Shown one piece after another: positions 1 to 11,382 of a DNA stretch of 64,000 bases; the first letter of the stretch is position 1; each line of letters opens with the position of its first letter. The notes below the pieces were generated by a model. It searched no databases. It worked only from the letters and a program-made list of their open reading frames with translations, and was not told the origin of the DNA. The DNA is from Silene latifolia (lineage: Eukaryota > Streptophyta > Magnoliopsida > Caryophyllales > Caryophyllaceae), in assembly GCF_048544455.1 (NCBI RefSeq), contig NC_133537.1, forward strand, positions 313,802,238 to 313,866,237. Direction: 5' to 3'. Position numbers and translations under genes: made by a program.

Positions 1-557
1 GCTACTCGATGCTTCATCGAAATAAAGATCCTATACTTCGTCTTCGACATGAATCACGTTTTCATCTGGGAAAGATCACATGTCCGTAACACTGTCTTCC
101 TCTATTGGGTAGTCAGCGAGGAATCGGCGACATGCCTTCCTTTCACTGCTTTCAAGGGTACGTACTTAAGATATAATTCAGCTAACATGAGATTCCATCT
201 CGACATTCTGCCATTTAATACTGGTTTTTCAAACAGGTATTTGATTGGATCCACTCTGGAGTATATACTGACACTATAACAAAGCATATAGTGTCTCAGC
301 TTCTTTGTTACCCAGACTAGGGCTAGGCATGTTTTTTATAACGTGGTATACTTAACTTCATATTCTAAGAACTTTTTACTGATGTAGTAAATTGCCCTTT
401 CTTCTTTTTCCACAGTTTGGGCCAACATTGCTCTCATCGCGGTATCTGTTACTGTTAGATACAAGGATAGTGGCAATCCGGCTATGGGTGGAATAAGCAC
501 AGATGAAGCAGACATAACTTTTTTGATCGAGGGCAAATGTGGCTTGACATTCGTCAT
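1..557 (-). pseudogene. RNase H region of the Tat-type pol, broken
   Basis: Two short minus-strand frames (336-557 and 102-287) together resemble the RNase H domain that follows RT in Ty3 elements. The first has a stretch like LYLTVTDTAMRAMLAQ and then IYYISKKFLEYE. The second has a conserved tail ending KGRHVAD. They are in different frames and overlap the end of the RT frame, so at least two indels separate them. The usual catalytic YxD/DAS box is degenerate. The domain continues toward the left edge, where the pol is lost. In an active element it would degrade the RNA template during reverse transcription. Confidence 0.65.
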
Positions 558-1790
558 CCCACATCTCGTGTTCTCCGACTTTTAATTTCTTAAATATCGG
601 TTCACATATCATTGTCAACTTCGAGACATAGCGGCTTATATATTGGATTCGACCCAGGAAACTTCGAATTTCTTTCTCAGTTTTGGGATGAGGCATTTCC
701 ATAATGGCCTTGATTTTCAAAGGATCAATCTCAATACCACGGTGGCTGACGATATGACCCAGGAGCTTACCGGAAGTAACCCCAAAAGCGCATTTTTGAG
801 GGTTCAACCTCATGTTATATTTCCTTAATCTTTCAAGGAATTTTCGTAAGGCCTTTGGATGACCGTCACGTTCCTTTGATTTCACAATCATGTCATCGAC
901 ATACACCTCGACTTCCTTATGCATCATATCGTGCAATAACGTTGTCGCGGTCCTTTGGTACGTTACCCCATCATTTATCAACCCAAACAGCATTACCGTG
1001 TAACAATAGGTTCCCCATTGCGTGATAAATGCGGTTTTGTGCATATCTTCCTCGACCATATTTATCTGATTGTATCCGGCATACCCATCTATAAAAGATA
1101 GTAGGGCACGATTCGCGGTATTGTCAACCAAGATATCGATGTGAGGTAATGGAAAGTCGTCCTTCGGACTGGCTTTGTTCAAATCCCGGAAGTCCACACA
1201 CGGACTTTCCCATCCTTCTTAGGTACTGGTACTACATTGGCTACCCAAACTGAGTACTCGGATACTTTAATAAACCCAGCCTTGAGTTGTTTATGGATTT
1301 CTTCTTTGACTTTCAAAGACCACTCAGTACGCATTCTACGTAATTTTTGTTTAATTGGTTTAAACCCTGGCTTGATTGGGATTTTGTGTTCCTCAATTTC
1401 CCTATCGATTCCTGGCATGTCTCTGTATGACCATGCAAAGACATCTTTGAACTCATTCAGCAAATCTATGAACCCTTGTTTTTCTGTAGGATCTAGAGTG
1501 GTACCTATTTTGAGTTCTCTGGGTTCTAAGGTGGTTCCTACATTGATGGTTTCCGTATCTTCGATAACAGAGTTTCTTTGGTCGTATTCCTCCAACCTCT
1601 TAACCAATTGCGGAGGCGGTACTATCTCCTCTTCCTCTTCTTCAACTTGTCCCTTCCCAACCTCATTCTCAAAGTCATTATTAAAACCAACATTTTCAGA
1701 AATGGGATTGCAATGTAAAGGAGACGAGTCGTAAGCAAACTGGTTCATCTTATTATTAATTTGAAACTGCACGAAATGCGCTAACATTTG
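376..1790 (-). pseudogene. Reverse transcriptase domain of the Tat-type pol, frameshifted
   Basis: The N-terminal half lies in the frame ending near 1179 and contains FAWSYRDMPGID, a lysine-rich PGFKPIKQKLRR stretch and VPVPKKDGKVRV, the usual entry to a Ty3 RT. The rest lies in another frame (376-1197): DFRDLNKASPKDDFPLPH, then the catalytic box VYVDDMIVKS, then LGHIVSHRGIEIDP and a palm-thumb segment. The two catalytic aspartates of YVDD are present. An indel near 1190-1200 separates the halves. In a functional element this enzyme would copy the genomic RNA to cDNA in the cytoplasmic particle. Confidence 0.85.
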
Positions 1791-1940
1791 GGCCAACTGA
1801 TCAGAGGTCAGTGGCGGAATGGGGGGTGGTATTCGGGACAGGCCCCGGAATACCAGATCTAGGGGAAGGCACGTCAAAAGGAAAGACTGGTGAAGGGTTG
1901 TTTTCAACATTCGATTCTTTAGACTCAACCCTAAGACTCT

Positions 1941-2010
1941 GATCAGACTCAGACTCAGACTCAGACTCAGACTCAGACTCAAACTCAGACTCAGACTCAG
2001 ACTCAGAATC
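1941..2010 (-). repeat. (GACTCA)n hexanucleotide tract inside retroelement coding DNA
   Basis: About ten tandem GACTCA-type units with few interruptions. On the minus strand the tract reads as Ser-Glu repeats in the frame 1801-2061 and as Ser-Leu repeats in the frame 1179-2015. It lies in the linker between protease and RT, where a frame change is also needed to reach RT. Confidence 0.85.
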
Positions 2011-2160
2011 ATCATCTGGATTAAGCATCTCTCCTTCTTCTGTGGTCATCTTGAAGAGCAAATCTCTGTTATCAGTCCATTTGATAGTTTTCCTCCATCC
2101 AGATATAGTCCCTTTAGGAGCTACATCAGTGATGAGGGTAGAGGGATAGAACCTATCGCT

Positions 2161-3532
2161 TCACAGGATCATACTAACCAACTCTTCGCTTGGTTTTTCC
2201 ATTTCTCTCTCTTCCCAAAAAAGGAGACCTAAGGCATTCCCGTCTTCGACTGGTGTAAGTTTGGCCTTTCTGGGTGTCACGGATAGCACATCCTCTGGAA
2301 TGTAGTGACAATCTTGGAATATTTCAATTCCAGGGACCAACTTCTTACTCTTTTCGTCAAAAAGAGGTTCGCGAAAGTCGAGACAACGTTCTGCTTCTCC
2401 GGCTTTCACGAAGTATCCGTTCAGTGTTAGTGGATAAGCTTTTCGATCTGTAACCGTCCTTCTTTTCTTTTTGAGATCTTGTTCAGTGGGCTCGTATCCC
2501 AACCCGAACGTCGTTCCTTTAAGGACAACGCCCTTTAGTACCAGGGTATCCTCCTTTCGAGGGTATAGCGAGAAACCAAAGTACTTCCCAGTCTTGAGAA
2601 TGGTTTCACAGACGTGACTTCTAGTATACAAGTCCATGTTTTCTAATTCAGGACAATAGTCGATTACTTTTATAACCTCGAACCCACAATCATCATTTGA
2701 GGTATCGAGTATTACTTCTAAAACCAGATCCCCCCCAGTTACTACGATAGGGGTAGCATCGATGGTGACAGTTTCTCCTTTGAGAGGGATTTTGATTTTT
2801 CTATGCAAAGTGGAGGATAAAGCTTTCACTCCATGGATCCAGGGCCTTCCCAGTAATAAGTTGAAGGATGAGGCCATATCAATGACGTGACAACTAACCT
2901 TCCTTTCAATGAGCCCAGTTTGAACTACTAGGTCGACAATCTCGGTTACCCTGTGAATCGTCCCATCAAAGGCTCGAACCGTTTGAGTGGTTGGAGTGAC
3001 GTCCTTTTTGTCAAGGCCTAAAACGTGTGCTGTCCTTAGTGGTAGAACATTAACAGCTGACCCGTCATCGACAAGGGTCATAGGGACATGCTTTTGAAGA
3101 CATGTCACAGCAATGTACATGGCTAGGCCGTGTTTGGGCCCTATAGAGAGTAGACCCTCATCAGAAAAGGTTACCGCATTGACAAGTCGTGGTGGATTTT
3201 GGACAACATGGGCCACCACGTCATTTGGAGCAATATCTGGAGACATGTTCATGCTTATTAGTGCTTGTAATAGGGCGTGTCGATGTTCGAATGAACTCAA
3301 AATGAGCTCCCAGATAGAAACATCGGCCTTAGTCTTTTGTAGCTGCTTAATGAGAGGGACCTCTTGGGTTATCCCCTCACTAAGGGCCTCGACTACAGTA
3401 GGTTCCTTAGCTTGTGCAGTTGGAGCATTGGTGGCCTTTTCCACTCGAAATGGGCAGTCAGCTCGTGTCAAGTGATTGGGCTCGAGAGCCTCTTTCCTTA
3501 GCTTTTGGACTTCGTCCCGAGGATAGGGGATT
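2161..3532 (-). pseudogene. Aspartic protease and adjoining linker of Tat-type gag-pol
   Basis: A long minus-strand frame in which the middle part resembles the retropepsin of Tat/Ogre elements. VDDGSAVNVLPL replaces the usual DTGA/DSGA loop, and FNLLLGRPWIHG follows about 80 residues later, the normal spacing for the ILGRPW-type second strand. The catalytic Asp is preserved within DDGSA. The upstream segment (near 3250-3500) is the gag-protease linker, and the downstream segment leads toward RT. The frame is interrupted at 3533 by the solo LTR and resumes beyond 4920. It would cleave the polyprotein during particle maturation. Confidence 0.8.
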
Positions 3533-4920
3533 TGTGACACCCCCATACTTCAAGTGCCTTACCAGGACCACTTAAGGTATGAGAACGTCATCATCCCGGT
3601 TACCCGAGGCAATGATAATCAAATGACAATGAAGAAACATAATTTAAATAACGATATAGTTAAAGTGATTACATGTTCAAATGTCCAAAACTGATAAAAG
3701 TAGAATACAACGTTCTCAAAACCCAAAAGTATTAAACGATTAAATCAAAACATCGGAAGACTCTAAGACTACCTCGTGGTGACTCATCCCAGCTAACTCA
3801 AGCGTATCTTCTCATACCTGTTCAACAACTGCTCACCATCCCCGAATGGATCACCACAGTTTTTAAAACAATTAACGGGGTCAGTACTAATTACATAAAA
3901 CAAAGCTACCATGAAACAAAGATACAAACAACTCAACAATTCCAGTCTCCATCTCCAATCACCTCATAACTGACTACACACTAAAGTGTGTAGCCCTGCC
4001 AGAGTACCCATCGCAACATGTACTCCTCGCGCAAACTGGGGGACCGCACTGCGTTCCCACCTAAGCCCCGCTCATCTCCATCGAGCGATAAACCCATGTT
4101 CATTAATGTGCACATCCCTTCTGTGGCGGGTTCCACAGAAGGCGAATCAGGGGCGTGAAGCCACTCCCGCAAGTGACTCAACTCAGCCAGGGACGTACCC
4201 CAAAGATCACAGACAGTTATACGATAATCACAATACTTTACCAATAATCACCAAATTAGAATCCAATACGACAATTACTCAACAACTACAACATTAACAA
4301 CAGCAACACCAACAAAGCCATGTAACTAATACTGAGTAGGGAAACCTTACCTGGAATGCAAACACCGATAAAAGACGATCAAGCAGCTAACTCATAATCT
4401 TTCCTCAACGAATCCTCCTCCTATACATACATACACACAATCACATAAACCGCCAAAACCCCCAAATTACCCAATTAGGGTTTAACCAACTTAAACAAAA
4501 TGATATAAAAAATATATGTAAAGCTTACCCTCGACACAAGGATCACAAAGATGTAAAGAACGATGAAAATCGACACTCTAGTTCCGGGATTTGCTAATAA
4601 TGCGATGAGGATAAAGCAACGTAAATTGAATCTTCTCTTTTGTGATTTTAGGTTTTAAAAGGTGTTTAAGGAAAAAGGTGACGGAATATTATATATCAAT
4701 CCGCATTATTAACAAACCCATCGCAAATCACCCGTTAACCGACTTACTCGATCGAGTAAGTCACTTACTCGATCGAGTGACCCTTACTCGATCGAGTGCC
4801 AAGCTTACTCGATCGAGTACCCCTCAGACAGACTACTATTTCACGTAAAACCATACTTACTCGACAGAGTAAGCCCCACTCGATAGAGTACCCTAAGACT
4901 CATAAAACCATAGTATTACA
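3533..4920 (-). mobile_element. Solo LTR of the Tekay-like chromovirus family, with TSD
   Basis: In minus orientation this 1388-bp segment starts TGTAATACTATGG and ends GGGGTGTCACA, matching the two LTRs of the element at 26580-43838 in sequence and length (about 1384-1386 bp). It is flanked by the perfect 5-bp duplication GGATT (3528-3532 and 4921-4925). The host gag-pol frame stops at one side and resumes at the other. It is therefore a clean insertion later reduced to one LTR, presumably by LTR-LTR recombination. It contains four phased palindromes at 4746-4818. Confidence 0.95.
4746..4818. repeat. Four phased ACTCGATCGAGT palindromes in solo LTR
   Basis: Perfect 12-bp palindromes start at 4746, 4767, 4786 and 4807, giving start-to-start spacings of 21, 19 and 21 bp. 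Two degenerate relatives (ACTCGACAGAGT-like and ACTCGATAGAGT) follow near 4859 and 4878. The same number and phasing recur in the LTRs at 26684 and 42559. Confidence 0.97.
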
Positions 4921-6308
4921 GGATTGCTGCGCCCTTTTCAAGGTACACATCATCCTCATCATCATCCCAGATGCCATTGATTTCGTTGTCACTTCTGAGA
5001 GTGTAAGGGGTACAATCGATGGCAAAATCCTCAAGTTGAACTTCGTTCTCTATGCTTGGGAGATATTTAGAACAATCAATGAAGTGTTTCCTCACAAGGA
5101 AACTATTTAGGCGACATATAGGACGGATTAGGTGGGATACATCGATGCTGTCTTCGACGAACACCGCATTTGAATGATCCCCAAATGGATTGGTGACATT
5201 ATTATTGGGCTTCACAATGGGTATTGGGATTGTTCCATTCTCCATCATATCTTGGATTTCATGCTTGAGGCAGAAACATTTTTCTGTATCGTGTCCCTTC
5301 CCTTGGTGATAGGCACAGTATGCCTCCGGCCTGTACCACTTGGGTCGTTGTTCTAAGGGTAGTTCAGGAGTTGGGCCGATTGGGTTTAGCTTCCCTTGAG
5401 CCTTGAGTCTTTCTAGGGCATACGTATAAGTACACCCAATGTCAGTAAACACTCTTGGAGTAGAGCGTTGTGGTTTCTTGGAAGTTCCTCCCAGGAAATT
5501 AATAGCTTGAACATGATTAGCACTAGTAGTTGCTTTCGATTTAGAGGAGGAAGCCCCAGGGTATCCCTTGGGTTTAGAAAACTCCGCCGTACGGAGGTCA
5601 TCTTCGATTTGCCTCCCAATTCGAGTCAAGTCTTTGAATGTGCTAAAGTTTTGGTATTTTAGTTCGTTACGGTAAGCTAGTTGCATATTTTTTACAAACT
5701 TATCGACCACATCGACCTCTTCGGGTTTCTTGGTCAATTTTATGCTTTCAGCGCGCCAACGAGCCATAAAATCAGTAAAGCATTCCTTTTCTCTCTGGGT
5801 CATAACCTCGAGAGTCCTCATTGTTGTCTGGATTTCGGCATTGTCAGCATAATGCCTACAGAACCCAGAAGTTAGATCTTCGAATGTAGGCTAATTCTTT
5901 AGATCTAGGTTGTAAAACCATGCCCTTGGATGTTCCTCCAAGGATTGGGCAAAGATAGCAGTTAGCATGCTCGCAGGCACACTCTTCAAAGCAAGGTGCT
6001 CCTTATAGGACCTAATGATCTGCAGAGAATTTTTAGTTCCCTTGAATTTAGGGATATCTGTGAGCACAAAGTTCTTAGGGAGCTCCTCCTGGATTGGGGG
6101 ATAAGCCCTAGCATTCTCGTAGTGGATGCTCTCCCCTTGATAGAGCTTCGGTTGGTCTTCCACAAGCTTGAATCGCCTTTCAAGATCAGACATTTCTGGG
6201 GTGGTGGTTACAAGGGTCTCCTAACCTACCTTAGTCTCAACTGCACCAAGCGAGCTGTAAGGAGCTCCAAAGTGTCGTTCATCTTAGCCAATATTGCTTC
6301 CATTGACA
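4921..6308 (-). pseudogene. Tat-type gag, decayed
   Basis: The capsid protein gene runs from an ATG near 6308 to the solo-LTR junction at 4921. The N-terminus is a short helical stretch (MSMEAILAKMNDTLELL), followed after a frameshift near 6220 by the frame 5891-6193 (KNFVLTDIPKFKGT and ARAWFYNLDL-like capsid motifs). An in-frame TAG at about 5891-5893 separates this from the frame ending at 4921, which has the rest of the capsid (TQREKECFTDFMARWR). A Tat-lineage zinc finger follows, CAYHQGKGHDTEKC, preceded by LNPIGPTPELP. Gag would form the virus-like particle and bind the RNA. The copy carries at least one stop and one frameshift. Confidence 0.85.
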
Positions 6309-7581
6309 TTTTTCTGGTCTGGGGCGGTCTTTCTACAAAGAAACCCCGATCTTAATCAAAAAATTGAATAAAACCCCGACACAAAAAGGACTCGACTCAC
6401 AGACTCGACCTTCGACTCAGACCTGACTCAAAGACAGACTTAGACCTGGGAAATGAGCTAAGTGACTCACTTGTGCAAGGTCAAGCTGTAGGAGAGGGGT
6501 TCTAGACCTAACTAGGACTAAAACCTGACTCAACAGACTTAGATTTGGACTTAGACTGGACTAGACATAGACTTGATACAGACTTGGCATAGACTTGACA
6601 TAGACTTGGTGTGGCTAAACCGTGATCGAAACCAGACATGGCTCATTGGTTTGGAAAGGGGGACGCCCCATATAGTCTTAGACGAGGTGTTTTTGTGGCT
6701 TAGACTTTGACCAAGTGGTCGACCTACTTGACTTGGACCTAAGAGGTGACTTAGGTAATCCACTAGGGTTGTGTTCTAGCCTAGACAAGCTTGGTTCACT
6801 TGAACCCTAGATAAAACCAAACATGGCTTAAACTAGGACAACTAGACTGGACTTGACCCAACTGACTCAAACTCTATTCCAGGTTTGGGTTAGGTTTAGA
6901 TTATGGTTTATTAGATTTTGAAATTGAAAAGGATGGAATCGAAATAAGCTTTTAAAATGGGCAGCATGCCGTTTTATAAAAGGTTTGATTTGGTCTAAAT
7001 TCTAATCCTAATTCGGCAGCACTTCGACTCGGAAATGATTCTTTTTTCAAAAGAGGTAGGTTCAAAAGTTCGGGATTGAAAAGAGGTTTAAAGATTTGGA
7101 CCTAACTAGGTCCAAAAATTTCGAAAAATAAGAGGTGGGCAAACCGTTTGTTTCGAAAACATTGATCCAAGGATGGGTTTTGAAAAAGGACTTGGTTTTG
7201 AAAATAGACTTGGGAAGACAAGTAGCACTTAGTCATTCACATATTATGAATGCTATGCATGAGCCTAGACTCTTCTAAGTCTCGGTCGGTCTTCTAAAAT
7301 AAGGTATGTGCCAGTGATCCCACGAGATTAAAGGAGTGGTCTCCCCCCATATGCACGTTGCTATATGGTAGGTATGGCATTTGATAATCGCATGGAAGCA
7401 TCTATGATATTTAAATCAGACACAGTGGACATCATCCCCTTATCTCGAGCTTAAAAGAAAGCTCTCGAGGAGGATGGTCTGAATCCTAAAGTCTCAAGGG
7501 ATTTATGCATGATTAACATAAAAAAAAATGCATGTGAAAGATATTCCTAATAGCCATTGTTTTAATTTTGAAGTTTCACTG
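6309..7581 (-). other. Leader of the Tat-type element with GACT-rich degenerate repeats
   Basis: No gene is recognised between the gag start and the primer-binding site. The part at about 6380-6870 is built of imperfect short units such as ACTTAGAC, GACTTGG and GACTCA, recalling the hexanucleotide tract at 1941-2010. The rest is unremarkable leader sequence. Confidence 0.6.
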
Positions 7582-7600
7582 TCCCCAGCGGAGTCGCCAA
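7582..7600 (-). promoter_or_regulatory. Primer-binding site of the Tat-type element
   Basis: The minus strand reads TTGGCGACTCCGCTGGGGA directly downstream of the LTR end (TGTCCACA, LTR edge at 7603). The same motif follows the LTRs at 55090 and 63935. This position and sequence fit the tRNA primer site of Tat/Ogre elements; the primer is likely tRNA-Arg, recalled from the lineage and not verified here. Confidence 0.85.
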
Positions 7601-8150
7601 ATTGTGGACAAGGAATTTACATCCACTTTATGTTTATTATTTCATATTAAACATTTTTTATTTTGAAAGAGTCGCCACTAAATTTTTAAATGGAATTTAA
7701 AAACCAAATTGTAGAGATTTTAAGTTCTTGTGAGATTACGTATTGGGAAGTTTATTTTAATTTCATTAATTAACATCCAACCCCGTCCACTATAACGGTC
7801 TCTACTAAAAAAAACGATGGCTATTTTGGATATGTATCTCATGCGAGTATGCGATCATTGTTTTAAAGCCTAACATGTGAATTCCGTTCTATGTCAATTT
7901 AATGCAATTAAATTGTCGAGTAAATTTAGCATGTGAGTTCATTAGCTATTCTAGCAAAGCAAACAATAAAGAGAAGGAAAGAGATATTCTTACTCTTAGC
8001 ATAATATAGATTAGTAAATGTTAGTGGTCAGGATATAAATATACAACATAAATTATAAATAATATAAATTAAAATATAAAATTAATTAAACGAATAAAAC
8101 TAAATAAATATTATCAAATAAGAAATGAACACAAAAACATATTCTGGACA

Positions 8151-8262
8151 GACCCGTGCACTGCACGGATCTGGAATTTCGAAATTGCTCAGATCTGACC
8201 CGTGCACTGCACGGATCTGGAATTTCGAAATTGCTCAGATCTGACCCGTGCACTGCACGGGT
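8151..8262. repeat. 46-bp tandem repeat with palindromic core in the Tat LTR
   Basis: Two full units starting at 8151 and 8197 and a partial third at 8243. Each begins with GACCCGTGCACTGCACGG, an inverted repeat (CCGTGCA/TGCACGG), followed by ATCTGGAATTTCGAAATTGC. Confidence 0.93.
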
Positions 8263-10822
8263 TTTGCATAAAAACAATGCTAATTGCGAAATAAATACTA
8301 AATCAATGAAATAAATCACGAAAATTAACCTAAATTAAAATTTTAAGTTATAAATCTGGAAAATCATCACAAATTAATTTTTACATGGTTAAAAATAAAT
8401 AAACATAAATTAGATCTAATAACATGCTAATGCGAATTAAAATCTAACAAACTAAATTAAATAATCATATTCACATAAAAACAAGGTTAGTAAACATGAA
8501 CAAAGGAAAAATTAATCGAACAAACATGTTACGAAAAATAACTACAAACAATATTAAACAAAGTTAGTAATAACGAATAAAAAGCGAAATAAAACGATAA
8601 ATAAATGAAATATAGAAAAAAAGATTATAGAAAAAGAGAAAGGAGGATTTTTAATGCAGCCTTAACCTACATGTATCTTTGACCGTTGTCTTAAGTTGTG
8701 ATTTGAATGTAGGGTTTTATCCCAAGGGGCCGTCGCCGACGAAAACAATTGAATTGATTGAAAGGACTCTCGGGTACACGTTTGAAAGAGGTGCTGTATG
8801 CGAAACGATTTTCATATGAACACCACGACTTCGTTTCTCAATATTGTTGAGATCCGAAAAAAGTTCTGGAAACTAGACTCTCTGAACTTACAAATTTTGT
8901 AAATAAACTTAGGGTTTGGACATGAATTGACCACGGAAATCGCGAAACAAAATGATGCAGAAACTTTTAAACAAGAAAATGAATCCTTGATTCCAAGTTG
9001 CTACTTCCTCTTGCTTGCTTAGGTTTTGGGAGATGTTTGAACGTGAGTATGATATGAGGGGACTAATATTTCTGGATCCTCTGCTAGGGTTCAGGTATGG
9101 GGGTATTTATAGGGATAGAATTAGGGTAGAAGTAGGAGAGGACAAGGAAGAGTCCAACTGTGTTCCTCCTTAGCCTCACCCGGTTTCTCTCAACTTCTTG
9201 ATAGGATTTCGGTTGGTTTTGATATATTTAGGATATTTTATTGTTATGGGAAGATAGTAGGATAGATATTGATGGGAATAGGATTTGGAAATAGGGAAGT
9301 AGGATCAAAAGAGGACTCGAAAAAACAGCTCAGCAAAACTGTGTGGCTTCAACCGTGTGGCTATTTTGAGTTGGTTTTCTTGGATCCTTTTTGGGCTTTC
9401 TTTGGGTGTCGGTTGTAAGATATAGTAGGGTGGTAGTATGGATTAGGAATAGTTTTAAGTTTGGGCCAAAATTGGTAAGGTTTGGGGCTGTTTTAAAAGC
9501 TTAAAAACGGTTGCGCAAACGTGAGCCAAAATGGCTTGGTTTCGGGTAGGGGGTGTTGGATGGGTTCGTTGAGGGGCTAAAATGGGGGTCGACCTGGGGT
9601 AGCTAGGTGGGATGGGTAGGTGGGTTATCATACTCGAAATTAGTGCCAATTAGCAGAAGAAACGAGCTAAAACCGAGTTCTAAATCGCTTGTTCAAACGA
9701 GTTTTAAACTTGATTTTCAAATCATTAAAATCCAATTATTCAAATAAGACATTTTCAAATTGAATAAAAATATCTCATTTTATTTTCAATAAAACAAGAA
9801 AAATTAGATAAATTAATTCAAATTAAATAAATAAAATGAATTTCTTTAATTGAGACGGTAATCAAACGGTTTTTCAAATCGTTAAATTACAAAGATTACT
9901 CTATTTTCAATAAAATAAAATCAATAAAATAAAACTCAAATTATAAAAATAAAATGAATTTACTAATTTAAAATATTAATTCAAATTTCATTTAAATTAA
10001 AATGGAAAGGATGAAAACATTAATTTAAATCTCATTTTAATTAAATAAAAGAATTGTCATCGACAACGGCCATTTTACATCGTAAAACGAACTCAATAAT
10101 GACACGATCAACTTAGCAAATACATGTTGTCTTATCATCATCGAATGTTTTGACGGGATCTCTATAAATGCGATATGGAAAAACCGAGTTTCTAAAATCC
10201 GGGTTTGATTTAGTGACGAAAACCCGCAAATATCGAATTACAAAGGATTTAAGTCGAAATAAAACGTTACAACTTAAAAGGATTATTAAAACATCATTTA
10301 TATATTAAAGAATGGAAACCCTAGGAAGAAGAAGAAGAGCAGGAGCAGCCTCCGGAAGAGGCGCAGCTGCTGCCATGTTTCTTCTCGACGTCTGGTATCC
10401 GATCCGCTCCTGTGTAAAAACCAGTTTTAAAGAAAGGTTTTTTAAGTTGGTTTTAAATATACTTTTGACGTAAACCTTACATTAATTGGTACCAAAATAA
10501 AATAAAATAAAATAAATAAAGATGAGATTTACACCCTCAGACTTACATGTTTGACGAAACGAGATGGACTAAGTTAACGTTAGTGATTGCTCGACTCGAA
10601 TGTATGTAGAAAGTGCCCTCGTTGGAGGATTTTAGATTAATTGATTGATGTGTAGTTGTCAAATTGGTCGGTCATGCAACGTGACTGGTACTTAGAATGA
10701 TCTGAGCTTACGTGGTCGATTGATCAAGCACGTAGGCGTCAAAAGCTTAGAGCAAGGTCTAGAATGCAAAGAGAGAAGAGAAGGGCGAACACTCGCGTGA
10801 AAAATATGGAGGCCAAGTGTCT

Positions 10823-10831
10823 CTATTTATA
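10823..10831 (-). promoter_or_regulatory. TATA box of the Tat 5' LTR
   Basis: The minus strand reads TATAAATAG, in the same context (followed by GCGAGTGT-like sequence downstream) as the plus-strand TATAAATAGG boxes at 50647, 53238 and 62073. Conservation across four LTRs of the lineage supports it as the LTR promoter. Confidence 0.7.
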
Positions 10832-11382
10832 CCAAAGAATGTGAAGAGTTTTGGAATGACACAAACTTTGGAAAGAAATCATGGAAATATTGCGTAAACA
10901 GCCAAAAAGGACTAGAGAAGAGGCGCAGCAGATGCTACGGTCCTTCCAAGAGGCGCAACACCTGTTGCGTCATTTCCTCAGAGGTTTCCTCCTCCGGAAG
11001 AAAGATTTACGCGTTTCTGTTATGGAATTGTGGTAGATTTATACTTCCTTATTCCGTAAAATATGATATATTAAGATATTTTACCAAAAGATATAAAATT
11101 TGATTGGGAATAAATATCTGGAACATTCTAGAATATTCGGACTCGGCATTTTAAACGGATTCTTAGAAAATAAAGCGGTTTTGACCCGAACTCCAATTGA
11201 ACTCTAATTACTGTCAAAACGACCGTATCGGTGCATATGTGACGACCAAGGGGTAGACTCGAGTGTTTGAGCTATCACCTGACGATAAACTTATGGACTA
11301 TCATAAATCATTTCGCGTATCGAACATGCGGCCCAATCATCACTGGGTGGTTGGCGGAAGGTGTAGAAATGAAGTATCTACA

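Larger units (their letters stand above)
1..11382 (-). mobile_element. Tat/Ogre-lineage Ty3/gypsy retrotransposon, 3' part beyond window
   Basis: Read on the minus strand, the order is a long LTR (7603-11382), a primer-binding site (7582-7600), a leader, gag, protease, RT and RNase H, running off the left edge before any integrase or 3' LTR. This gag-pro-RT-RH order is that of Ty3/gypsy. The very long LTR, the TGGCGACTC primer site and the gag zinc finger of the form CxYHxGxGHDxExC are typical of the Tat/Ogre lineage. The reading frames carry stops and frameshifts throughout, so the copy is dead. It landed in a Ty1/copia gag (right flank 11383 onward) and later received a solo LTR at 3533-4920. 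Lineage is inferred from motifs. Confidence 0.85.
7603..11382 (-). mobile_element. 5' LTR (about 3.8 kb) of the Tat-type element
   Basis: On the minus strand the LTR starts TGTAGATACTTCATTTC at 11382 and ends TGTCCACA at 7603. Its first 150 bases match the starts of the LTRs at 50067, 52495 and 61339, including the phrase ACCCAGTGATGATTGGGCC. The LTR is unusually long and AT-rich, with no coding content. It contains GCGCAGCAG-type motifs near 10350 and 10920, a 46-bp tandem repeat at 8151-8262 and a TATA box at 10823-10831. Its right edge abuts the interrupted copia gag; the candidate TSD is CTTTG (11383-11387), whose partner is outside the window. Confidence 0.88.

Noticed and set aside
3981..4297. 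Frames of about 90-100 codons within the solo LTR
   Set aside because: The same segment occurs in both LTRs of the full element at 35893-36168 and 43060-43394 with different breaks; non-coding LTR sequence.
4746..4818. Possible CRISPR-like array (regular short repeats with about 8-bp spacers)
   Set aside because: Plant nuclear context, repeats only 12 bp with spacers too short, no cas genes; the array is part of an LTR.
1..6308. An endogenous pararetrovirus
   Set aside because: No movement-protein or coat motifs, and the zinc finger, primer site, LTR and gene order are those of a Ty3/gypsy retrotransposon.
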